Shown: positions 42,306 through 53,007 of the stretch, in pieces | Layout: each line of letters begins with the position of its first letter | Position numbering within the stretch: the stretch's first letter is position 1 | Origin: Actinomycetota bacterium | GTDB taxonomy: Bacteria; Actinomycetota; Acidimicrobiia; Acidimicrobiales; Acidimicrobilacustridaceae | NCBI GenBank assembly: GCA_016185305.1 | Contig: JACPNV010000079.1 | Span: 62,001 to 126,000 of the forward strand | Reading direction: 5' to 3' | DNA length: 64,000 nucleotides | Notes under the pieces: generated by a model | The model's database searches: none | What the model saw: the letters and a program-made list of their open reading frames with translations, nothing else | What the model was told of the DNA's origin: nothing | Translations under genes and position numbers: made by a program

Positions 42306-43376
42306 ATGGCACCGAATCGACGCAGCGCCGCACGTGCGGAGGGCGCCAGCCCGGGACAGCCCGACCGGCTCCAGCCGTCCGCGAAGCGGCAGGCGGCGGA
42401 TCGTCGGCACCGAATGAAGCTCGACGTCCTGCTCGGCCCCGATGACATCGCCACCGCGCTTCGCCAAGACGTGCGCGAAGGTTTGGCGTCGTCGCCCAAG
42501 GAGCTGCCCCCGAAGTGGTTCTATGACGACCGCGGCTGCGAGCTGTTCGACCAGATCACCAGGCTGCCCGAGTACTACCCGACCGAAACGGAGCGGAGCA
42601 TCCTCCGAGCACAGGCCGCGAGCATCGCGAGCGCGAGTGGCGCCGACACGATCGTCGAGCTCGGTTCTGGCACATCCGACAAGACCCGCACCCTGCTCGA
42701 CGCGTTCGCTTCCTCCGGCCGGCTCCGCCGCTTCATACCGTTCGAGGTGAACGAGGCGACGGTGCAATCGGCGGCCGACGCCATCGCTGCCGAGTACCCC
42801 GGCATCGCCATCCACGCGGTCGTTGGCGACTTCGATCACCACCTCGGCTCGATCCCGCAGGAGGGTCGGCGCATGATCGTGTTCCTCGGCTCGACCATCG
42901 GCAACCTCGACCCCGCCGGCCGCAAGCAGTTCTTCAGCGAGGTTGCCGGCGGCATGCGCCCGGGTGATTCGTTCCTGCTCGGCACCGACCTCGTGAAAGA
43001 CGTCGATCGGCTCGAAGCGGCCTACAACGACAGCCAGGGGGTCACGGCCGAGTTCAACCGCAACGTCCTGCGCGTGGTGAACCGCGAGCTAGGCGCGGAC
43101 TTCGATCTGTCTGCCTTCTCCCATCGCTCGTTCTTCGACACCGACGAGGAGTGGATCGAGATGCGTTTGGTGTCCGAGGTCGAGCAGACCGTGCGAGTGG
43201 CAGACCTCGATCTGACCGTGTCGTTCGCCGCCGGCGAGGAGTTGCGCACCGAGATCTCGGCCAAGTTCCGCCGGGGGAAGGTCGAAGCCGAGCTCGCATC
43301 GGTTGGTCTGCGACTCGATCGCTGGATGACCGATCCCGAGGGTGACTTTGCCCTCTCGCTGGCAGTGGCAGAGTGA
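42306..43376 (+). CDS. egtD: L-histidine N-alpha-methyltransferase
   Basis: [66 protein letters not shown]. Confidence 0.95.
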   Translation: MAPNRRSAARAEGASPGQPDRLQPSAKRQAADRRHRMKLDVLLGPDDIATALRQDVREGLASSPKELPPKWFYDDRGCELFDQITRLPEYYPTETERSILRAQAASIASASGADTIVELGSGTSDKTRTLLDAFASSGRLRRFIPFEVNEATVQSAADAIAAEYPGIAIHAVVGDFDHHLGSIPQEGRRMIVFLGSTIGNLDPAGRKQFFSEVAGGMRPGDSFLLGTDLVKDVDRLEAAYNDSQGVTAEFNRNVLRVVNRELGADFDLSAFSHRSFFDTDEEWIEMRLVSEVEQTVRVADLDLTVSFAAGEELRTEISAKFRRGKVEAELASVGLRLDRWMTDPEGDFALSLAVAE

Positions 43377-43380
43377 GTGC

Positions 43381-45384
43381 GTGACGGAACACCGACCCCC
43401 GACCGCTCGCGTGTCGCGGCGGGCGGTGCTCGGCGCCGGCGCGACCGCGGCGCTGTCGCTGACCGCGGCGGGCCCGGCGGTGGCCCGAGCCGCTCGGATC
43501 GCCGACCAGAACACGCCCGCACCGAAAGGTGGGGCGAGCGCGACCGGGATCATCGAGACCAGGACCGCGGCGCCCTGGGTCGGGCCGGACGCGGCACCGG
43601 GCCTTCTGGGTGAGGCTGGGCTCGAACCGTTCTCGATGATCGGCGCGTCCGTCCCCGATCTGCGTGACGGCTCGGGGGCCGAGCTCCGGGTTCTGGGGGG
43701 CTCGGGCTGGCGCGAGTGGCGGCCGATCCGCCCGGGCCACGGCGCCAACGCATCAGATCTCTCGTGGGTCACAGACGCGACCGGCTACCAGGTGCGCGGC
43801 GTGGCGACCGGCGAGGTGCGGGTGCACCTTGCCCGCGATCGTTCCGGCCTGGCCGCGAGAAGCGGGCAGGAGCTGATCGCGGAGGGCTACCGGACCGCCG
43901 CCCTCAACGGGCCCACGCCGACCATCATCCCCAGGTCGGCGTGGGGCGCTCGGCCCGCCGTCACGGTCGATTACTGGGACACGATCCGGGTCGGCATCGT
44001 GCACCACAGCGTCACCTCGAACGCCTATGGCCCCGCGGATGTGCCTTCGATCCTCCGATCGATCCAGGCGTACCACATGGACGTCGAGGGGTGGTGGGAC
44101 ATCGCGTACCAGTTCCTCGTCGATCGGTACGGCAACATCTGGGAGGGCCGAGAAGGCGGGATCGACGAGTCGTTCCTCGGTGCACACGCCTTGGGCTTCA
44201 ACGCCCGAACGTTCGCGGTTTGCAACCTCGGCGACTTCACGACGGCGCAGCCGACCGCCGCCATGTTGAACGCTGACGCCGAGGTCCTCGCGTGGAAGCT
44301 GAAGCGGTACGACATCGACGCAGCCGGATGGACGACGGTCGAGTGCACCGGCGACAACGAGTACTTCACCGCGGGCCAGATCGTCAGCTTCCCAGCCGTC
44401 ATCGGCCACCGCGACACCCGCCCCACCGGTTGCCCGGGTGACCCGGTGTACGGCTGGCTCCCCTGGCTTCGCGCCGAGGCGCGCAACCGCCAACCGAAGT
44501 ACTCGGTCAAGCCACAGGACGCCGCCGGGTCAACCGGGCCGCTGGCACGCAATCGCGACGGGCGACTCGAGGTCTTCGGGATCGGCGTCGACGGCGCTGT
44601 CCACCACATCTGGCAAGACCCCGGCTCGCCGAGCTACTGGTCGGACCTCACCCGCCTGGGCGGGTCGTTCCCGGCACTTCCGGTGAGTGCCATCAGCAAC
44701 GAGGACGGGCGGCTCGAGGTCTTCATGCGAGGCAACGACGGCAAGACCTATCACGTGTGGCAGGACCCGAGCTCACCCAGCTACTGGTCGGGATTCGAGA
44801 CCATCGGGGGCCTCGCCGGTTCGCCGCCCTTCGCGCAGGCTCACGAAGCGGAGCAGGCCCTGCTCGGTGGCGCCGTCCCAGACCGGCAGACCGCGGTGCA
44901 AGGCACGCCCAACGGCGCCTTCCTCCCGTTCACCGCCATCGGTGAGAACGCCGCCGGCCGGCCGGCCGCGGCGGTCAACGCCGACGGCCGCCCCGAGGTG
45001 TTCGTGCTCGGCACCGACCAACGCTTGTGGCACAGCTTCCAGACCGGCTCGGCCATGAGCGAGTTGCAGCCGCTCGGCGGCAACACGTTCAGCCAACCGC
45101 CGGCCGTCGGAAAGAACCGCGACGGCCGCTTGGAGGTCTTCGCGGTCGGCGCCGACAACCACCTGTGGCACGTCTACCAGCTCGCACCCAACTCGGGCTG
45201 GTCGGGCTGGGAGCAGATGGGATACAGCACCTACGCCGGGCCACCCGCAGTCATCGCCAACGCCGACGGCCGCCTCGAGGTGTTCGTGCTGGCCAGCGAT
45301 CAGACCATCCGCCACGCCTGGCAGGTCGCGCCCAACCGCTGGTGGTCCGACTTCTTGCCGCTGGCGAGCGGCCTGTCCGCCTAA
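43381..45384 (+). CDS. Tat-exported PGRP/N-acetylmuramoyl-L-alanine amidase with C-terminal PLL-like lectin repeats
   Basis: SRRAVLGAGATAALSLTAAGP; RVGIVHHSVTSNAYGPADVPSILRSIQAYH; IGHRDTRPTGCPGD; five N[ER A]DGR-EVF repeats. Confidence 0.85.
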   Translation: MTEHRPPTARVSRRAVLGAGATAALSLTAAGPAVARAARIADQNTPAPKGGASATGIIETRTAAPWVGPDAAPGLLGEAGLEPFSMIGASVPDLRDGSGAELRVLGGSGWREWRPIRPGHGANASDLSWVTDATGYQVRGVATGEVRVHLARDRSGLAARSGQELIAEGYRTAALNGPTPTIIPRSAWGARPAVTVDYWDTIRVGIVHHSVTSNAYGPADVPSILRSIQAYHMDVEGWWDIAYQFLVDRYGNIWEGREGGIDESFLGAHALGFNARTFAVCNLGDFTTAQPTAAMLNADAEVLAWKLKRYDIDAAGWTTVECTGDNEYFTAGQIVSFPAVIGHRDTRPTGCPGDPVYGWLPWLRAEARNRQPKYSVKPQDAAGSTGPLARNRDGRLEVFGIGVDGAVHHIWQDPGSPSYWSDLTRLGGSFPALPVSAISNEDGRLEVFMRGNDGKTYHVWQDPSSPSYWSGFETIGGLAGSPPFAQAHEAEQALLGGAVPDRQTAVQGTPNGAFLPFTAIGENAAGRPAAAVNADGRPEVFVLGTDQRLWHSFQTGSAMSELQPLGGNTFSQPPAVGKNRDGRLEVFAVGADNHLWHVYQLAPNSGWSGWEQMGYSTYAGPPAVIANADGRLEVFVLASDQTIRHAWQVAPNRWWSDFLPLASGLSA

Positions 45385-45779
45385 CGATCGGGACGCAGGA
45401 GGCGGGCGGCGTCGCCGTAGAGGGCGATCTCTTGGCTGAGGGGGACGAGATCGCGCCGGTACTGGCGATGGGTGCGCTCGACCGCCTCGTGGGCGCTCAC
45501 GCGGAGCTCGGCGAGCTCGGCTTCGAGGCGGGCGATCCGCTCTTCGAGCTCGAGCACGCGCTTGGCACCCGCGAGGTTGAGACCGTCGTCGGTCAGCTCT
45601 TGGATCCGGCGGAGGATGGCGAGGTCGTCGTCGCTGTAGCGGCGGCTGCCGCCGGGTGTGCGCTCGGGCTCGACCAGACCCTTGCGCTCGTAGATGCGGA
45701 GGGTCTGCGGGTGGACTCCAGCGAGCTCGGCCGCGACCGAGATCACATAGACCGCTTTGGTTCTCCGCATCGCGTTCAT
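45381..45779 (-). CDS. hspR: MerR-family heat-shock repressor HspR
   Basis: VISVAAELAGVHPQTLRIYERKGLVEPERTPGGSRRYSDDDLAILRRIQELT; follows dnaJ. Confidence 0.94.
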   Translation of the reverse strand: MNAMRRTKAVYVISVAAELAGVHPQTLRIYERKGLVEPERTPGGSRRYSDDDLAILRRIQELTDDGLNLAGAKRVLELEERIARLEAELAELRVSAHEAVERTHRQYRRDLVPLSQEIALYGDAARLLRPDR

Positions 45780-45795
45780 GATGGCTGCTTCATTG

Positions 45796-46923
45796 TCACA
45801 CGCCGAGGTGGTCGCGCGGCGACGCATCGGTGACGGCCGCGAGCGCCTCCACAGCTTCTTTCTGCTCTTTCGACAGCTTGGCGGGCACGGCGACCTCGAC
45901 GCGCACCAGGAGATCGCCTGCGCCCTTCTTCGATTCGACGCCGCGCCCCTTCACGCGGAAGACCTTGCCCGAGCTGGTGCCAGCCGGGATCTTGAGCGTC
46001 ACCGGATCGCCGTCCAGCGTCGGGACGCGCAGCTTCGTGCCGAGCGCAGCCTCGGGGAAGGTGATCGGCACGGTGAGGGTGAGGTTCTTGCCGTCGCGAC
46101 CGAAGCGATCGTCGGCCTTCACGTGCACGATGACGAAGAGATCGCCGGCGGGACCACCGTTGCGCCCGGGGCCTCCCCGACCCTTCAGCCGGATGCGCTG
46201 GCCGTCGTTGACTCCCGCGGGGATGCGTACCTTGACCTCGCGGGGTCGGCGCTCGACGCCGGTGCCGCGGCAGTTCTTGCACGGGTCGGTGATCTTGGTG
46301 CCGCGGCCCCCGCAGTCGGCGCACGGCGTGCTGAACGAGAAGAAGCCCTGGTTCTCATCGATGACGCCGCGGCCACCGCACGTCGGGCAGGTCACGGGGA
46401 CGCTGCCCGGGTTGGAGCCGCTGCCGTGGCACACCGAGCAGAGCGCGTCGCTCGTGAGATGGACCGCGGTCGTGACCCCCTCGACGGCGTCGCGGAACGA
46501 GAGGTAGAGCTCGGTCTCGAGATCGGCGCCCCGCTGGGGACCGGTGCCGCGACTCATGCCGTCGCCGCGCCGGCCCGGCGCGCCGCCCCGGTTGAAGAGA
46601 CCGCCGAGCAAGTCGCTGAGGTTGACGTCTTCCGCGTTGAAGGTGAAGCCGCCCGGACCGCCCGGCGCTCCGAAGCCACCGAGTGGGCCGAGCTTGCGGA
46701 CCTCGTCGTACTCCTTGCGTTTGGCTTCGTCGCCAATCACGTCATAGGCGGCCGAGACCTCCTTGAAGCGCTCTTCGGCGTCGGGGTTGTTCGGGTTGGC
46801 GTCAGGGTGCAACTCGCGCGCGAGCTTGCGGTACGCCTTGGTGATCTCCTTCTGGGTCGCACCATCGGCGACGCCGAGGGTCTTGTAGTAGTCCTTCTCG
46901 AACCACTCACGCTGGGGGGCCAT
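45796..46923 (-). CDS. dnaJ: Chaperone DnaJ
   Basis: DYYKTLGVADGATQKEITKAYRKLARELHPDANPNN; four CxxCxGxG zinc motifs. Confidence 0.96.
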   Translation of the reverse strand: MAPQREWFEKDYYKTLGVADGATQKEITKAYRKLARELHPDANPNNPDAEERFKEVSAAYDVIGDEAKRKEYDEVRKLGPLGGFGAPGGPGGFTFNAEDVNLSDLLGGLFNRGGAPGRRGDGMSRGTGPQRGADLETELYLSFRDAVEGVTTAVHLTSDALCSVCHGSGSNPGSVPVTCPTCGGRGVIDENQGFFSFSTPCADCGGRGTKITDPCKNCRGTGVERRPREVKVRIPAGVNDGQRIRLKGRGGPGRNGGPAGDLFVIVHVKADDRFGRDGKNLTLTVPITFPEAALGTKLRVPTLDGDPVTLKIPAGTSSGKVFRVKGRGVESKKGAGDLLVRVEVAVPAKLSKEQKEAVEALAAVTDASPRDHLGV

Positions 46924-46967
46924 GAGATGTCGTCACCTCCCTTCAGTCTCTGCCCGGTGTTGCGTGC

Positions 46968-47542
46968 TCAGCCCTTGACCTTGACCATGGCGGGCCGGAT
47001 GACCTTGCCCTTCCACGCGTACCCGATGCGCAAGCTGGCGACGACGGACGGCTCTTCGCCCGGCTCGCCTTCTTCGTGCATGACCGCCTCGTGCAAAGTG
47101 GGGTCGAACGCCTCGCCGACAGGGTCGAGGCGCTCGAGGCCCTCGCGCTCGAGCGTGTCGAGCATCGTCTTGTAGATGGGGTCGACCTCGGCCGCGCCGT
47201 GGTCGAGCGCGGCGTCGAACGCGTCGAGGATCGGGAGCAGCTGCGTGACAAGTTGCCCCATCGCTCGTTCGACGCGATCGGCGAGGTTCTTGTCGGCGCG
47301 CTTCTTGTAGTTCTCGAAGTCGGCCTTCACACGCAGGAAGGCCTCCTTGTACTCGTCGCGCTCAGCCGCGATGTCGGAGCGACCAACGGTGCCGTCGACG
47401 AAGATCTCTTCCTCCTCGACGGCGCCGACGTCGATCAGCTCGCCATCGACGACCTCGCCATCGACGACCTCGGCATCATCGACGTCGGCTTCAGCCGGAT
47501 CTTCCTCGGTGAGCGCCTCGGCCTGCTCGGGGTCTGGCTCGC

Positions 47543-47546
<4 letters not shown>
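46968..47546 (-). CDS. grpE: Nucleotide exchange factor GrpE
   Basis: [67 protein letters not shown]. Confidence 0.95.
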
Positions 47547-49133
<1,587 letters not shown>

Positions 49134-49238
49134 GGAAGGTCTCCTGCTGGGAAGGATCGAGGATTGCGAGGACGACCGGCGAGGCTAGCAAGGTCGAGCA
49201 CCTGCCGCACCGTTCCTGGGCGTGCTTGCAGGATAAAA

Positions 49239-49259
49239 CCTGAGCGCGTCAGTATCAAC
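49239..49259 (-). promoter_or_regulatory. HAIR-like imperfect inverted repeat upstream of dnaK
   Basis: Minus strand GTTGATA-N7-GCTCAGG; GTTGATA half identical to the clpB site. Confidence 0.5.
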
Positions 49260-49289
49260 TTCGCGAAGGGGATTTCTTCCGGTGTTCCG

Positions 49290-50525
49290 TCAGTTCAGGC
49301 GCGCGAGGGAAGACCAGGGGCCGGTCGCCGGCGCCATCTGGTAGGCGTTGAACACCACCCCGAAGAGGTTGGCGACGAAGATCTCGAGCCGGCCGTCGGC
49401 GTTTTGGATCGCGGCCTGGGCATCAGGCTGGTCGAGCGTGCCCTTGATGGCCGTCCACGCCGGCGTGAAGCTCCCGCCGGGCGAGGTCTGCCACACGTGC
49501 GACGTCGCGCCGTTCGCGAAGCCGGTCACGAAGACCTCCAGGCGACCGTCGACGTTCGCGGCGGCCAGCACGCTGTTGAACTCGGTCGGGAAGTCGCCGC
49601 CGAGGGACAGCCACAGGACGAACTCACCGCCGGGTGCGAACTGGCGGATGGTCCAGAGGTTCCTGTCGCTGCCCACCACGAAGAGCTGCATCGTGCCATC
49701 GGAGTTCATCGCCGCGCCGAGCGGCCCCGCCGGGAACCCGACGGGTAGAGCGGGAACGCTCAGGGGCTGGGGGGCGAACCCAGCGTTGGGTGCGGTCTGG
49801 CGGAACCAGAGCCCGCCGTTGGGCGTCGACCACGACACGACGTTCAACAGCGCGTTGCGGTCGAGCCATACGGTGAGGAACCCCCAGCTCGCCGACACCG
49901 GCGGCGTCGACAGCGGCGCGAGCTGCCCCCAGCCGCAACCCGCGCACTGCTGCGCCATGGTCATGATGGTCAGCGGCTCGTTGGTGTCTTCCTGAAGGAA
50001 CACCTGCAACCGGCCGTCTTGGTTGCGGCCGACGTTTGGGCCGATGTACGCGCCCGGCGCGAGCAACTCCCACGACGACCACCCGCCGCCGGGGGTCAGC
50101 TGCCACGAGTGGACGACACCTGACCCGAGCGAGCCACCGGTCGCGGCCACGAACACCTCCAGCCGGCCGTCGCTGTTCTGGATCATCGTCGGTTCGAGCG
50201 CACCCACCGGCCCCGGCAGCGCTTCCCACGGCGACCAGCCTCCGCCTGGAGAGAGCTGCCAGGCATGCTCGAGGATCGTGCCGTTGAAGCGGGCGACCTC
50301 GAGACGGCCGTCGGCGTTGATCGCCGTGGTCATGCTGCTCGCCGGACCGGGGGTCGAAGAACGGGGCGACCGCGACGGTGTCGCGGTCGGGACCCCCAGG
50401 CTGCTGGGAGTCGCGGGCCCCTCGGGCACCGAACCCCCCTTCGACGCGGGTTGCTCGGTAGCACCGACCGGTGCCGCCGCGAGAACCACCATCACGGCGG
50501 CGGCGAGCAGGAGACGACGACCCAT
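49290..50525 (-). CDS. Secreted PLL-like lectin-repeat protein
   Basis: Signal peptide MGRRLLLAAAVMVVLAAAPVGA; repeats NADGRLEVA, NSDGRLEVFVAA, NQDGRLQVFLQ, NVDGRLEVFVTG, NADGRLEIFVAN. Confidence 0.8.
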   Translation of the reverse strand: MGRRLLLAAAVMVVLAAAPVGATEQPASKGGSVPEGPATPSSLGVPTATPSRSPRSSTPGPASSMTTAINADGRLEVARFNGTILEHAWQLSPGGGWSPWEALPGPVGALEPTMIQNSDGRLEVFVAATGGSLGSGVVHSWQLTPGGGWSSWELLAPGAYIGPNVGRNQDGRLQVFLQEDTNEPLTIMTMAQQCAGCGWGQLAPLSTPPVSASWGFLTVWLDRNALLNVVSWSTPNGGLWFRQTAPNAGFAPQPLSVPALPVGFPAGPLGAAMNSDGTMQLFVVGSDRNLWTIRQFAPGGEFVLWLSLGGDFPTEFNSVLAAANVDGRLEVFVTGFANGATSHVWQTSPGGSFTPAWTAIKGTLDQPDAQAAIQNADGRLEIFVANLFGVVFNAYQMAPATGPWSSLARLN

Positions 50526-50631
50526 GACCTGTTCCTTCCGTTGTCCAGGGGTCGTCACCCTACAGAACCCAGGCAGCAGCTGATGCGGCAGGAGTTGGCA
50601 CGGGTTGTGTGCCGGGCGACAGACTCCAGCC

Positions 50632-51432
50632 ATGACCTATCGGTTGGTCCTCGTGCGTCACGGCGAGTCGGAATGGAACGTCAAGAACCTCTTCACGGGG
50701 TGGTATGACGCCGACCTCACCGAGAAGGGAGCGAGCGAAGCGCGCCGGGGCGGGCGCGATCTGCTCGCCGCGGGCATCCGTCCCGCCGTCATGCACACGT
50801 CGCTTCAGACCCGCGCCATCCGCACGGCACACCTCGCGCTGGACGAGATGGACCTCCTGTGGTTGCCGGTGCGGCGGTCGTGGCGATTGAACGAGCGGCA
50901 CTACGGCGACCTGCAGGGCCGCAACAAGGCCGAGACGCGCGAGAAGTACGGCGACGAGCAGCTCATGAGGTGGCGGCGCAGCTACGACGTCCCACCGCCG
51001 CCGCTGGCGTGGGGCGACGAGCGGCACGCCCGGTTCGACCCGCGCTACGCCGGCCTGCCGCCGGAGTTGCTGCCCGCGGCCGAGTGCCTGAAAGACGTCG
51101 TGGCCCGGATGATGCCGTACTGGTACGACGGCATCGTTCCCGACCTGGCCGACGGCAGGACCGTCCTCCTCGTCGCCCACGGCAACAGCCTGCGTGCGCT
51201 GGTCAAGCATCTCGAAGGCATCTCCGACGACGAGATCGTCGGCGTGAACATCCCCACCGGCGTGCCGCTCCTCTACGAGCTCGGCGCCGACTGGGCGCCG
51301 CTCGAGACCGCCGCTTCGCCCTCGCCCGCAGCACAAGACCGCGTCCTCGGGCGCGCCGTCGGCGATGTGGATGCCGCCAAAGCCGCCGCCGCCGCTGTCG
51401 CCAAGCAAGCCGAGAACAAGACCGAGCCGTAG
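50632..51432 (+). CDS. gpmA: 2,3-bisphosphoglycerate-dependent phosphoglycerate mutase
   Basis: [62 protein letters not shown]. Confidence 0.96.
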   Translation: MTYRLVLVRHGESEWNVKNLFTGWYDADLTEKGASEARRGGRDLLAAGIRPAVMHTSLQTRAIRTAHLALDEMDLLWLPVRRSWRLNERHYGDLQGRNKAETREKYGDEQLMRWRRSYDVPPPPLAWGDERHARFDPRYAGLPPELLPAAECLKDVVARMMPYWYDGIVPDLADGRTVLLVAHGNSLRALVKHLEGISDDEIVGVNIPTGVPLLYELGADWAPLETAASPSPAAQDRVLGRAVGDVDAAKAAAAAVAKQAENKTEP

Positions 51433-51503
51433 GCCGACCTGAACGAGCTGGCCATCAACCGTGCCACGAACAGCGCGCGTGACGGCCCAGTTCCGATCTC
51501 GGC

Positions 51504-52175
51504 TCAGCCGACGAGCAGGCTTCGCACCTTGTCTTCGCTGTCGTCGGTGACGAGCACCATGACCTCGTCGCCTTCGTGGAAGACCGTGTCGCCCCGCGGG
51601 ACGACGAGGTGCTCTTCGCGGATGACCGCGACCACTGTGCTGCCACGGGGAAACTCGAGGTGCTGGAGATCATGACCGATGGCGGGGGAGGTGTCGGCGA
51701 GCTTCACTTCTGCCAGCCGGGCATGCCCGCCCTCGAAGGACAGGATCCGCACGAGCGAGCCGACAGACACCGCTTCTTCGACCAGGGCGGTCAAGAGGTG
51801 CGGGGTCGACACCGAGACATCGACCCCCCAGGTCTCGTTGAACATCCACTCGTTGTTGGGGTTGTTGATGCGAGCGACGACGCGCGGGACACCGAACTCC
51901 TGCTTGGCGAGCAGCGAGACGACGAGGTTGTCCTCATCGTCGCCCGTCACCGCGACCACCACATCGGCGGTCTCGGGCTTGCACTTGCCGAACTGCGACA
52001 CCTCGCACGCGTCGACCTCCAGCCAGGTGATGCCGCCGGCGAGCGTGGTCTGGCGGCCAGCCCATGCCACGCGGTCGGGGTCCTGCTCGGCGACCAGCAC
52101 CTCATGGCCGGCGTTGTGAAGCTCGCCGGCGATGTAGGTGCCGACGTTGCCGCCGCCGGCGATGATCACGCGCAT
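51504..52175 (-). CDS. TrkA-family (RCK) protein
   Basis: MRVIIAGGGNVGTYIAGELHNAGHEVLVAEQD; TrkA-C tail VLVTDDSEDKVRSLLVG. Confidence 0.9.
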   Translation of the reverse strand: MRVIIAGGGNVGTYIAGELHNAGHEVLVAEQDPDRVAWAGRQTTLAGGITWLEVDACEVSQFGKCKPETADVVVAVTGDDEDNLVVSLLAKQEFGVPRVVARINNPNNEWMFNETWGVDVSVSTPHLLTALVEEAVSVGSLVRILSFEGGHARLAEVKLADTSPAIGHDLQHLEFPRGSTVVAVIREEHLVVPRGDTVFHEGDEVMVLVTDDSEDKVRSLLVG

Positions 52176-52843
52176 CAATGCCCTCCGGTCTCGGGCAGGA
52201 GGTCGAGGAACTCGTCGAACTCGTCCATGCGATCGCCGGCCACCGCCATCCACACGACGTCGCCCTCCTGCGCGACCTGCTTCTGGTCGGGCAAGGCCGC
52301 CTCGCCGAGCCGGCTCAGCGCGACGAGGCGGGACATGCCCGGCACCTCGAGCTCGGTGAGCAGCGTGCCACCCCAGTGCGCGGGGACGGAGCGCTCGACG
52401 ACGCACACCTTGGCGCTCGGGTCGACCCATTCGACGGCGTGGGTGTCGGGGAGGATCTTGCGGAGCACGCGCTCGGTCGTCCACGCCACGGTGGCGACGG
52501 TGGGGATGCCCAACCGCTCATAGATCTGGGCCCGGCGAGAGTCGTAGATGCGGGCCACGACGCGCTCGACGTTGAACGCCTCTCGCGCGACGCGGGCGAT
52601 GAGGATGTTCGAGTTGTCGCCGTTGGTGACCGAGGCCAGGGCTCCGGCTTCCTCGATGCCGGCCGCACGCAGGTTGTCGCGGTCGAACCCGACGCCGACG
52701 ACGGTCTTGCCACCGAAGTCGTCTGGCAAGCGGCGGAACGCCTTGCTCTGCTTGTCGATGACCGCGACGGTGTGGCCCTCGCCCTCGAGCGTGTTCGCGA
52801 GGCCAGAACCGACCCTGCCACACCCCACGACTACGACATGCAC
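52175..52843 (-). CDS. TrkA-family (RCK) protein
   Basis: VHVVVVGCGRVGSGLANTLEGEGHTVAVIDKQ; coupled to the next TrkA gene. Confidence 0.9.
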   Translation of the reverse strand: MHVVVVGCGRVGSGLANTLEGEGHTVAVIDKQSKAFRRLPDDFGGKTVVGVGFDRDNLRAAGIEEAGALASVTNGDNSNILIARVAREAFNVERVVARIYDSRRAQIYERLGIPTVATVAWTTERVLRKILPDTHAVEWVDPSAKVCVVERSVPAHWGGTLLTELEVPGMSRLVALSRLGEAALPDQKQVAQEGDVVWMAVAGDRMDEFDEFLDLLPETGGH

Positions 52844-53007
52844 GCCTGCGGAACCTCCTCGTGCCCGAACACGAAGGCGCATCCTATGACGACCTCTGGC
52901 GCGGCGACCAAACGCTGCGAGCGCACCGACCGGGCGGGAGCTCGCGCCGCTGGAGGTGTCGCGCCCCGCACCGGTATCACGCCGTCTTCACGCCCAGGGA
53001 GCCCACG

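Noticed and set aside
52844-53007. c-di-AMP (ydaO) riboswitch between trkA and the APC permease
   Set aside because: No recognisable ydaO conserved blocks seen in the short intergenic region.
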